Part shown: piece after piece, positions 1 to 5,589 of the stretch
How the letters are laid out: every line of letters begins with the position of its first letter
Numbering within the stretch: position 1 is the stretch's first letter
NCBI GenBank assembly: GCA_016764015.1
Contig: JAESSR010000208.1
Coordinates: 1-6,929, forward strand
Length of the DNA stretch: 6,929 nucleotides
Direction of reading: 5' to 3'
From: Phycisphaerales bacterium
Lineage (GTDB): Bacteria > Planctomycetota > Phycisphaerae > Phycisphaerales > UBA1924
Made by a program: the position numbers and the translations under genes
The notes under the pieces: model-generated
The model's input: the letters and a program-made list of their open reading frames with translations, nothing else
Told to the model about the DNA's origin: nothing
The model's database searches: none

Positions 1-737
1 AAGTCTCAGGCACCCGTGACGGCATCACCGGCATCCAGCTCGATCTTAAGGCTCGTGGTTTGGTCCTCAGCCAGGTCGAAGAAATCTTCGAGCAGGCTCT
101 CGTCGGTCGTATCGAAATCATCGAAGCGATGGAAGAAGTCATCGCGGCACCACGCGAGACAACCTCCAAGTATGCTCCGATGATGATCCAGCTCAAGATC
201 GAAGTCGAAAAGATCGGCAAGCTCATCGGCCCTGGTGGCAAGACAATCCGTGCGTTGCAGGACAAGTACTCCGTTAATGTCGATGTCGAAGACGACGGCA
301 CCGTGATGGTCTCCTCGACCAACCGCGAGAATGTCGAAAACGCCGAAGCCGAGATCGCTGCACTCTGCGAAGATGTCCGTCCGGGCACCGTCTACGAGGG
401 CAAGGTTGTCTCGGTTAAGGACTTCGGCGCGTTCATCGAGATCGCACCGGGCACCGATGGCATGTGTCATATCTCGGAACTCGCCGACGGCTTTGTGGAT
501 AATGTCCACGATGTTGTTTCCCTCGGCGATATCGTCAAGGTCAAGGTCATGATGGTCGACGATCAGGGACGCATCAAGCTCTCGATCAAGCGCGCCGACC
601 CGAACTTTGAAGAGAAACCAAGGGGCGAAGGAAGAGGTGAAGGCGACCGTGATGACGGAAATGAGGGCGAAGATAAGCCTCGCCGTCGCCGTGGTGGAAA
701 ACCTCGCCAACGCGGTGAAAAAGCCTCTGCGGAGTGA
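1..737 (+). CDS. pnp: Polyribonucleotide nucleotidyltransferase (PNPase), C-terminal part
   Basis: PNPase is a phosphate-dependent 3'-5' exoribonuclease, usually a trimer and often part of the RNA degradosome. Only the last 244 residues are here; the frame starts at base 3 and the 5' end lies outside the window. The fragment opens with VSGTRDGITGIQLDLK, the well-conserved end of the second RNase PH-like core. A KH domain follows (about fragment residues 60-122) with the RNA-binding loop IGPGGKTI, then an S1 domain (about 127-197, from GTVYEGKVVSVKDFGAFIE to GRIKLSIKRA). The last 45 residues are a low-complexity tail rich in Arg, Gly, Glu and Asp, probably disordered; such tails vary between phyla. 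The stop is TGA at 735-737, and a strong hairpin 46 nt later probably ends the transcript. The family call is secure. Catalytic residues of the core mostly lie upstream and cannot be checked. Confidence 0.97.
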   Translation, partial: VSGTRDGITGIQLDLKARGLVLSQVEEIFEQALVGRIEIIEAMEEVIAAPRETTSKYAPMMIQLKIEVEKIGKLIGPGGKTIRALQDKYSVNVDVEDDGTVMVSSTNRENVENAEAEIAALCEDVRPGTVYEGKVVSVKDFGAFIEIAPGTDGMCHISELADGFVDNVHDVVSLGDIVKVKVMMVDDQGRIKLSIKRADPNFEEKPRGEGRGEGDRDDGNEGEDKPRRRRGGKPRQRGEKASAE

Positions 738-783
738 TTAAGCCCATCGGAAGGGCAATATAGCAGATTTTTGAACAGATATA

Positions 784-818
784 AGCCCAGCGAGACACTC
801 TGTCTCGCTGGGCTATTT
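784..818 (+). terminator. Hairpin terminator after pnp
   Basis: AGCCCAGCGAGACA at 784-797 and TGTCTCGCTGGGCT at 801-814 form a perfect 14-bp stem around a three-base loop (CTC). The downstream tract is short (ATTT at 815-818), so this is an imperfect intrinsic terminator, but stem length and position 46 nt after the pnp stop fit that role. It may also protect the 3' end of the mRNA. The -35 box of the next promoter starts inside the short T run, so the pnp unit ends exactly where the cold-shock unit begins. Confidence 0.8.
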
Positions 819-844
819 GACGCGCAGCGATATTCTGGTATGCT
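817..844 (+). promoter_or_regulatory. Candidate sigma70 promoter for the cold-shock gene
   Basis: TTGACG at 817-822 matches the -35 consensus at five of six positions. TATGCT at 839-844 matches the -10 consensus at four of six, with a 16-base spacer. TG at 836-837 gives an extended -10 (TGG before the hexamer). Transcription would begin near 850-852. The only clear gene downstream in this direction is the cold-shock gene at 1096. Found by eye; spacing and extended -10 make it the best promoter candidate in the window. Confidence 0.5.
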
Positions 845-850
845 GGGGGC

Positions 851-1095
851 ATGACACGCCGAGGTCTCGTGGGCGGTCTGGACAGAGCTCTTTTGTTGGG
901 TTTGTTCGTATTTCAGAACCACCAGCCACCCGGGGACTCGATCTTCGTATCGAAATGGGTGCATGAGTTGGATTTGCACGCGGTGGGGTATCGTGTGTGT
1001 GTCGAGTTTGCAGCGTGTGTTGCACACTTCCTTTCGTAGGCTACTCCGCTGGATGTTTTGCGGAAAGGTCCGGGTATGCCACCCGGGGGTATGAC
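851..1095 (+). promoter_or_regulatory. Long 5' leader of the cold-shock gene, no supported protein
   Basis: About 245 nt separate the predicted start point from the cold-shock start codon. I see no convincing gene; a 62-codon ORF opening at 851 has no usable ribosome site and no recognisable features. The stretch contains a small hairpin TCGAT/ATCGA (938-942 with 949-953), a GTGTG/CACAC hairpin (1015-1019 with 1023-1027), a longer-range pairing CCTTTC/GAAAGG (1030-1035 with 1063-1068), and a repeated 11-mer GCCACCCGGGG at 925-935 and 1078-1088. Long structured leaders are known from cspA-type mRNAs, where they control stability and translation with temperature. That this one does so is inference. 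Confidence 0.45.
1070..1089 (+). promoter_or_regulatory. Hairpin over the ribosome binding region of the cold-shock gene
   Basis: CCGGGT at 1070-1075 pairs perfectly with ACCCGG at 1081-1086 around the loop ATGCC. The 3' arm overlaps the G run at 1085-1089, the only Shine-Dalgarno-like stretch in front of ATG 1096 (six-base spacer). Closing this hairpin would hide part of the ribosome site. The same CCGGGT can instead pair with an identical ACCCGG at 928-933 in the leader. The pairing is seen in the sequence; regulation is inferred. Confidence 0.4.
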
Positions 1096-1398
1096 ATGAC
1101 GGATAATGATTCAACACATCTCAATGAGGTTCACGGCACTGTGAAGTGGTTTGATCCCCGAAAGGGATTCGGGTTCATTGTTGGACCCGACGAACAAGAT
1201 ATCTTTGTACATTTTACAGTCATCGAGGGCGACGGATTCCGTGTGCTCAAAGATGGCTCAGCGGTGTGCTATGACGCAGAGAAAAATGATAAAGGTTGGC
1301 GTGCAACCAAAATTCATAAGGTTAGCGAAGAACCTACGGATGATGTTCCTGAGGTGGTCATTCCTCGCAAGACCTATTCCCGCACGCCAAGGCGATAG
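1096..1398 (+). CDS. Cold-shock domain protein with extended C-terminal tail
   Basis: Single-stranded nucleic acid binding protein of the CspA/Y-box type, 100 residues, acting in the cytoplasm as an RNA chaperone or translation modulator. The cold-shock domain covers residues 12-76: GTVKWFDPRKGFGFI carries the first strand and the RNP1 motif (KGFGFI, 23-28), and DIFVHF (35-40) is RNP2. The usual bacterial protein is 65-70 residues; this one adds about 11 residues in front and a 24-residue tail ending in the basic stretch RKTYSRTPRR. The ATG at 1096 is chosen because it leaves a short lead to the domain and follows a G-rich stretch; a second ATG at 1091 is out of frame and stops at once (ATGACATGA). 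A long leader and its own promoter precede it. No clear terminator follows. The domain call is secure; the cold-induced role is inferred. Confidence 0.93.
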   Translation: MTDNDSTHLNEVHGTVKWFDPRKGFGFIVGPDEQDIFVHFTVIEGDGFRVLKDGSAVCYDAEKNDKGWRATKIHKVSEEPTDDVPEVVIPRKTYSRTPRR

Positions 1399-1471
1399 CA
1401 GTTGATCGAATGTCAGTCCGATGTTGTGTTCGGGTGGATAGATTCAGAGTGATTTGTTCCGTACCATTGCA

Positions 1472-1591
1472 ATGGTTATTCCCGCGCCGGGTGGGAGCTT
1501 GGATGTCTATCAGCGTTTGCTGGTGTCGATGCCGAGGAATAGCCGCGTGCCAAGAGGCAAAGTTGATGGTCGAATGATGGTGCAGAGTTAA
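1472..1591 (+). CDS. Possible 39-residue leader ORF coupled to the histidine kinase
   Basis: An open frame with ATG at 1472 encodes 39 residues beginning MVIPAPGGSLDVYQRLL and ending GRMMVQS; the frame is open back to a stop at 1439. Its TAA (1589-1591) shares its last A with the kinase ATG, a TAATG junction identical to the one between the two tryptophan genes in this window. That arrangement often means translational coupling, and the kinase has no clear Shine-Dalgarno site of its own. Against it: no good ribosome site precedes ATG 1472, the peptide resembles nothing I know, and chance overlap is possible. Product unknown. It fills most of the otherwise empty 1399-1590 gap. Confidence 0.25.
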   Translation: MVIPAPGGSLDVYQRLLVSMPRNSRVPRGKVDGRMMVQS

Positions 1592-2466
1592 TGGCTATAT
1601 CGATTGCTTTTATCGCAGGCGTGTTGCTTGGTGGGGTTGCCGCGTACATGCTCGTTGCTCGTCGAATCAAGCTTTCGCATGCTCGCGAGCATCATGCTCA
1701 TCGCAGAGCACTTGCAGCGGAGCACCTCGCCGAGATCGGGTCGATGACCGGCGGGCTCGCCCATGAGATAAAAAACCCGCTCTCGACCATCGGGCTCAAT
1801 GCCCAGTTGCTCAGTGAATCAATCCAAGACCTCCCGATCGAAGAGCATGATCGCTCGCGGATCATCCGTAGGATCGACGCGCTCGGACGGGAAACAGAAC
1901 GATTGCGTGGAATTCTAGAAGACTTCCTCGAATACGCCGGCGAGCTCAGGCTCACGATCTCCTTGCAACCAATCAATATAGTCATCGAGGAACTCGCAGA
2001 TTTTTTCTCCCCGATGGCCGAGGGTGCGGGTGTCAGGTTGCGTGTTGAGACGGATCCACGCAATCCAAAGATCCCGGTTGATGCGAACCATCTCAAGCAA
2101 GCCATTCTCAATCTGATGCTCAACGCGGTACACGCGATGGAGGGGGTGGAGGGGGTTGAGCCCGTGAACCGAGAGTTGATTCTCCGTGTGGAACAGATCG
2201 AGGACGAACAAGCAAGGGCAGAGTCAGCATCCGCAGTCCGGATTCATGTCATCGACACCGGCCCGGGTATGGATGACAAAACGCGGTCGAAGATATTTCG
2301 CCCATATTTCACCACCAAATCCGGAGGCACCGGGCTCGGATTACCAACCGCGAGACGAGTTATCCAAGCCCATCACGGGCGACTTGAGCTTCTTACCGAA
2401 CCCGGAAAAGGAACGGATTTTATGCTCACGCTGCCTATGGATGAGCCTGCGGCTACCTCCGCTTAA
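1591..2466 (+). CDS. Membrane-anchored sensor histidine kinase (HisKA plus HATPase)
   Basis: Two-component histidine kinase of 291 residues that would autophosphorylate and pass phosphate to a response regulator. One hydrophobic segment (residues 3-23) followed by RRIK anchors it in the inner membrane. The dimerisation domain carries the H-box LAHEIKNPLSTI with phospho-acceptor H58. The ATPase domain has the N-box (N174 and N178 in ILNLMLNAVHAM), G1 box DTGPGM (222-227), F-box KIFRPYFTTK (234-243) and G2 box GGTGLGL (245-251), all intact. The NtrB/AtoS-like form of these boxes is common in kinases of sigma54-type regulators. No periplasmic, PAS or GAF domain fits between anchor and H-box, so input is unclear. 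ATG 1591 is the only in-frame start after a stop at 1564. No response regulator adjoins; the next gene converges with a two-base gap. Confidence 0.93.
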   Translation: MAISIAFIAGVLLGGVAAYMLVARRIKLSHAREHHAHRRALAAEHLAEIGSMTGGLAHEIKNPLSTIGLNAQLLSESIQDLPIEEHDRSRIIRRIDALGRETERLRGILEDFLEYAGELRLTISLQPINIVIEELADFFSPMAEGAGVRLRVETDPRNPKIPVDANHLKQAILNLMLNAVHAMEGVEGVEPVNRELILRVEQIEDEQARAESASAVRIHVIDTGPGMDDKTRSKIFRPYFTTKSGGTGLGLPTARRVIQAHHGRLELLTEPGKGTDFMLTLPMDEPAATSA

Positions 2467-2468
2467 AC

Positions 2469-3731
2469 TCAATGGAGTGCAACGCCAACGCGTTTGGCAG
2501 CCTCGCTCAACTCTTCTTGCGTGTTGAGTAGATCAGGGCACAAGCGAATCAACCACTTGCCAGTATTCGGGCACGGGCGGGCATCGGCATTGATACCATG
2601 TTCTTTGAGTGATTCAATAGCCTGCGTCCCATCATCCACTGGGATCAAGATAAATGCGCCTCGCTGATCCAAGACCAAAGGCTCAATCGAGTGGTTCATG
2701 AGTTCTTTGCATAGGAATGATTGTTGTTCGAGTGAATACGCTCTGATGCGATTCACACCAATCGCCGACACGAGTTCGAGCCCAGGGCTTGCCTGAAAAT
2801 ACACCAAAGGCGGCGGGGTTGACTCGAGCCAGGCGTCGCCGCCGGGGGCATATTCTGGCAGCTCGGTTCGACGGTACGCAAAGGTATCTTGCTTGGCGAA
2901 CCACCCTGTGTCTGTCGTAAAGATCGCATCGCTCTGTGGAACACCACCATCTATAGGCAAGTGCTTTGGGTTGATCGCCAAGAAACACGCCCCGGCCCCG
3001 CCTCGCGTGTATTTGTAGTTGCCCGCGATCAGGAAATCTGTACCGAGCTGGGCAAAGTCGATTGGGATCGTCCCAAAGGCGTGGTACGCATCGATCAATA
3101 CGAGCGCATTGTGTTTGTGTGCAGCTTTCACCACTCGATCAAGGTCCGGAATCAGTTGCCCAGTCACAAAGCAAACCATCGAACAGACGACAAGGTCCGT
3201 TTCATCTGTGATCGCGGCGATGATATTGTCCGAACTGTACAGCCCGGCGGTGTCTGGTTCGACCCATTGCACGCTTGCCCGCCCTTTGTGGGCGTAGGCC
3301 TTGAGGTTGAAATCAATTGAGTCAAACTCGCCACGCGTGGAGACAATATTGGGTTTGGCGCTCGGCAAGCTATTGATCGCAGCCCGTAGCCCCTGCCCGG
3401 CGCTCGTCTTTGGAACAACTGCATCCCATTGTGAGAGATTCAATAGTTCTGCGATTGACTGACGATACCGATCTCGCTGTTCGATCCATAGCCCCCACGC
3501 GCCATCAAGATCGTCATACCACGCATCGAGTGCGTGTACAACCTCATCTGCAACCGCATCCATCGGGCGCCCGAGCGAATGATTGGCGAGGTATATTTCA
3601 TTGGTGCGTGCGTTGCGTTCGAGCACACGCGAGAAGAGCGGGTGGATATGTTCGACGATTGCAGTTTCAATCAACGGGCCATTGCCGAGCCTTGCGACAA
3701 CCGCTCTGATATGTTCAATGTGCGCGCTCAT
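2469..3731 (-). CDS. kynU: Kynureninase-like PLP enzyme (aminotransferase class V fold)
   Basis: A fold-type I PLP enzyme of 420 residues, probably cleaving kynurenine to anthranilate and alanine. PLP features: Lys240 in NYKYTRGGAGA (Schiff-base lysine, compare YKYLNGG of kynureninases), Asp214 and His217 in LIDAYHAFG (Asp binds the pyridine nitrogen), Trp277 in TGWF, STPPPL at 304-309 (compare the TPP/TQP motif) and Arg395 in LIRLCPDLLNT, matching the substrate-carboxylate arginine. The usual GNSLG is NHSLG here (50-54), and the GWFGH motif has lost Gly and His. The context, one base of overlap with kynA, supports kynureninase. The ATG at 3731 follows AGGA by 10 bases; an in-frame TTG at 3755 would add eight residues inside kynA and is less likely. 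Another C-C or C-S lyase of the same fold is the alternative. Confidence 0.75.
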   Translation of the reverse strand: MSAHIEHIRAVVARLGNGPLIETAIVEHIHPLFSRVLERNARTNEIYLANHSLGRPMDAVADEVVHALDAWYDDLDGAWGLWIEQRDRYRQSIAELLNLSQWDAVVPKTSAGQGLRAAINSLPSAKPNIVSTRGEFDSIDFNLKAYAHKGRASVQWVEPDTAGLYSSDNIIAAITDETDLVVCSMVCFVTGQLIPDLDRVVKAAHKHNALVLIDAYHAFGTIPIDFAQLGTDFLIAGNYKYTRGGAGACFLAINPKHLPIDGGVPQSDAIFTTDTGWFAKQDTFAYRRTELPEYAPGGDAWLESTPPPLVYFQASPGLELVSAIGVNRIRAYSLEQQSFLCKELMNHSIEPLVLDQRGAFILIPVDDGTQAIESLKEHGINADARPCPNTGKWLIRLCPDLLNTQEELSEAAKRVGVALH

Positions 3732-4570
3732 TAAAGATGCGTCCTGACTTCCCAAAGCTCGGGGAAGAACTGGTGATCGACCATTTTTCGCAAAAATGGG
3801 ACACCAGAAGAGCCTCCGGTTCCTTTCTTGAATCCAATCACGCGCTCAACAACCTTGACATGTCTGAATCGCCACTGGGCGAACATCTCCTCGATATCGA
3901 CGAGTTTTTCTGCCATCTCGTAGGCCTCCCAGTATTCCTTGGGATGCGTATAGATTGTCTTGAAGACTTCGAGCACTCCTGGGTTGGACTGGTGAGGTGT
4001 CGTGATATCACGATCGAGTACTTCTTGTGGGATTGCCATGCCACGCCGAGCGAGCAATCTCAAATACTCGTCATAGATGCTCGGGGTATTGAGTGTTTTG
4101 GTGAGCAGTTCCACCGCGCCAGGATCGTGCTTGTGCACCGGGATCATCTTCGCGTCTTTGTTTCCTAAGAGGTACTCAACAACCCGGTACTGGATGGATT
4201 GGAACCCAGACCCTGTGCCCAAGGCGTATCGGAACTGGGTGTACTCAGATGGTGTCAGCGTTGCCAGCACATCCCACTGGTGGAGCAGTTGCGCCTGAAT
4301 ATGCTTGATTCGGGCGAGGATTTTGAAAGATGGTGCGAGTTTGTCCGCTTTGATGTATTCCAACGCCTCACGCATTTCATGGATAACGAGCTTGAGCCAG
4401 AGTTCAGAGGTCTGGTGCTGGATGATGAAGAGCATTTCGTCATGATGAGGCGGATCGGAATGGATTTCTTGTGAATCGAGGAGTTTGTCGAGCCGAAGGA
4501 ACTCGGTATAGGTCATTTTGTCTTTGAGATCGGTATGGATGGAGTCTTCGATGTGGCGTGGGCAGGACAT
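3731..4570 (-). CDS. kynA: Tryptophan 2,3-dioxygenase
   Basis: Heme enzyme that opens the indole ring of L-tryptophan with O2 to give N-formylkynurenine, first step of the kynurenine pathway; normally a cytoplasmic homotetramer. The 279-residue length is normal for bacterial TDO. Signature parts are in order: MTYTEFLRLDKLL (19-31), FIIQHQTSELWLKL (48-61) with active-site His52, FR at 113-114 (substrate-carboxylate Arg114), SGFQS (121-125), RFRHVKVVERVIG (234-246) with the axial heme ligand His237, and GTGGSSG (250-256) with Thr251 contacting substrate. All expected residues are present, so activity is likely. ATG 4570 is set by the AAGGAA ribosome site just upstream; the open frame continues upstream but that extension has no TDO character. 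First gene of a two-gene operon; its TAA overlaps the kynU ATG (TAATG). Confidence 0.97.
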   Translation of the reverse strand: MSCPRHIEDSIHTDLKDKMTYTEFLRLDKLLDSQEIHSDPPHHDEMLFIIQHQTSELWLKLVIHEMREALEYIKADKLAPSFKILARIKHIQAQLLHQWDVLATLTPSEYTQFRYALGTGSGFQSIQYRVVEYLLGNKDAKMIPVHKHDPGAVELLTKTLNTPSIYDEYLRLLARRGMAIPQEVLDRDITTPHQSNPGVLEVFKTIYTHPKEYWEAYEMAEKLVDIEEMFAQWRFRHVKVVERVIGFKKGTGGSSGVPFLRKMVDHQFFPELWEVRTHL

Positions 4571-4576
4571 GTGTGA

Positions 4577-4582
4577 TTCCTT
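4577..4582 (-). promoter_or_regulatory. Ribosome binding site of kynA
   Basis: On the minus strand AAGGAA lies six bases before the ATG at 4570. It is the strongest Shine-Dalgarno sequence in the window and decides the start against the longer open frame that runs upstream to 4843. Confidence 0.8.
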
Positions 4583-4689
4583 GTGCGAGCGAGAGTGTGT
4601 ATGGGGAGTGTACGCCGACCATAGGGCATATACATTGTCCGTTGGGGTGACATATACTTGGTAGATTCGAAAGACTGGAATCGACCCGA
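4583..4689. promoter_or_regulatory. Divergent control region between kynA and the TIM-barrel gene
   Basis: The two operons start about 135 bases apart in opposite directions, so both promoters must lie here unless they are further out. The 7-mer CATATAC occurs twice, at 4627-4633 and 4651-4657, 24 bases apart, with TGTC (4637-4640) and GACA (4648-4651) inverted between them. The centre is thus AT-rich and partly symmetric, as expected for overlapping promoters or an operator. TATACT at 4653-4658 could be a plus-strand -10 box, but I find no well-spaced -35, so exact promoters are not called. Confidence 0.35.
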
Positions 4690-4692
4690 ATG

Positions 4693-4696
4693 AGGA
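4693..4696 (+). promoter_or_regulatory. Ribosome binding site deciding the start of the TIM-barrel gene
   Basis: AGGA (within GAGGAAA, 4692-4698) is eight bases before ATG 4705. An earlier in-frame ATG at 4690 overlaps this site and lacks one of its own, so the protein starts MKIAFSTTACP, which also matches the usual beginning of this family. Confidence 0.7.
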
Positions 4697-4704
4697 AACT
4701 GACC

Positions 4705-5574
4705 ATGAAGATTGCATTTTCGACGACCGCCTGCCCAACCTGGACCCTCGAAGAAGTCGCCAATAAGGCGGCCAAGTTCGGGTATCTCGGTGTCGAGCTT
4801 CGTAGTTTTTATGATCAGAGCATCGAGATCGGATCTGAACCATTCGGAATTGAGCCGGGCGTTATCCAATCCGTATTTGCTCAGGCAGGTGTTGAGCCGA
4901 TCTCCTTTGCTTCGAGCATCAGCTTCGACAAAATGATCAACCCGCCAGTAGTTGGTCGGATCTTCCAGAACGAAGAAGCCGGCGTGAGCGATGTGAAAGC
5001 ATATGTCGATCTCGCCGATCGGAGCGGCACATCATTCGTGCGTGTGTTTGGGAACAATCTTCCTGCCGCCGAGCCAAAGACCTGGAGCATGCGTCGTGTG
5101 AGCGATCGGCTCAAGCTCGCAGCCCAGACCGCACGCAACACCGATGTGCGTGTGCTCATTGAAAACGCAGGCTCGTTCGCCAACAGCCAAGCACTGCTTG
5201 AACTCATCAATGCGGTTGATTCGCAATGGCTTGAGGTATCCTTCAACACATTGTCATCACTTCAGTCCGGCGAGTGCCCACTCGATGGCGTGAAGCTTTT
5301 GGGTGATCGTGTTCAGGTTATCAAAATCTCTGACATCGATTCCGACGGCAACCCAACCAAACTCGGTGAAGGTAGGCTACCACTCAAGATGTTCATCCAG
5401 GCATTGGGAGAGATGGACTACAATGGGTGGATTGTGTATGAGTATCCAAAGCTCTGGGAAACCACAGGCGATGGTCTCGATGCTGACGATGTACTCAAGC
5501 ATGCAGCCGATACGCTCTATAGTTGGATGAATGCGGCTCCTGCAGCTTGTGCATCGGGCTCGTGTAGCGAATGA
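4705..5574 (+). CDS. Sugar phosphate isomerase/epimerase-like TIM-barrel protein
   Basis: Protein of 289 residues in the xylose isomerase-like TIM barrel (AP endonuclease family 2) superfamily, which includes IolE, Hyi and many sugar epimerases. The start MKIAFSTTACPTWTLEEV, then GYLGVELR (27-33), FVRVFG (111-116), VRVLIENAG (148-156), LGEGRLPLKMFIQAL (220-234) and GWIVYEYP (241-248) follow the family pattern. Of the usual metal ligands, Glu153 (strand 5) and Glu246 (strand 8) remain. The strand-6 DxxH appears as NTLS (Asn181, Ser184) and the HVKD histidine as Lys207 in KISD, so a normal divalent-metal site is unlikely. The last residues, CASGSCSE, hold two cysteines (282, 287). No signal peptide or membrane segment. 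First gene of a probable operon with queG. Substrate unknown; it could be a metal-independent enzyme or a binding protein. Confidence 0.85.
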   Translation: MKIAFSTTACPTWTLEEVANKAAKFGYLGVELRSFYDQSIEIGSEPFGIEPGVIQSVFAQAGVEPISFASSISFDKMINPPVVGRIFQNEEAGVSDVKAYVDLADRSGTSFVRVFGNNLPAAEPKTWSMRRVSDRLKLAAQTARNTDVRVLIENAGSFANSQALLELINAVDSQWLEVSFNTLSSLQSGECPLDGVKLLGDRVQVIKISDIDSDGNPTKLGEGRLPLKMFIQALGEMDYNGWIVYEYPKLWETTGDGLDADDVLKHAADTLYSWMNAAPAACASGSCSE

Positions 5575-5589
5575 ACCTACGATTGGGCT

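Noticed and set aside
6..710. Long open frame opposite pnp
   Set aside because: It mirrors the codon pattern of pnp on the other strand and has Asp/Leu-rich nonsense composition; a shadow.
851..1039. A 62-codon ORF starting at the predicted transcription start (possible leaderless peptide)
   Set aside because: The only G run is one base from the ATG, the peptide has no recognisable features, and it lies across leader structure of the cold-shock gene. Left as non-coding.
1061..1090. GGAAAGGTCCGGG followed by ACCC resembles the conserved GGAAAGUCCGGGC start of RNase P RNA
   Set aside because: No other RNase P elements follow, and a well-supported coding region starts within 35 bases.
563..1117. 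Minus-strand open frame spanning the pnp end and the leader
   Set aside because: Composition rich in Ser, Arg and Pro with no domain; crosses the pnp terminator; a shadow.
1454..1482. TTGTTC, 17 bases, TATTCC as a promoter for the histidine kinase
   Set aside because: The -10 match is poor and the start point would fall inside the small ORF; too weak to call.
3732..3755. TTG start adding eight residues to the kynureninase-like protein
   Set aside because: ATG 3731 overlaps the kynA stop in a coupling arrangement and has AGGA at a usable distance; the extension would lie within kynA.
4571..4843. N-terminal extension of tryptophan 2,3-dioxygenase
   Set aside because: The added 91 residues match nothing in the family, and most run opposite the TIM-barrel gene; ATG 4570 has a strong ribosome site.
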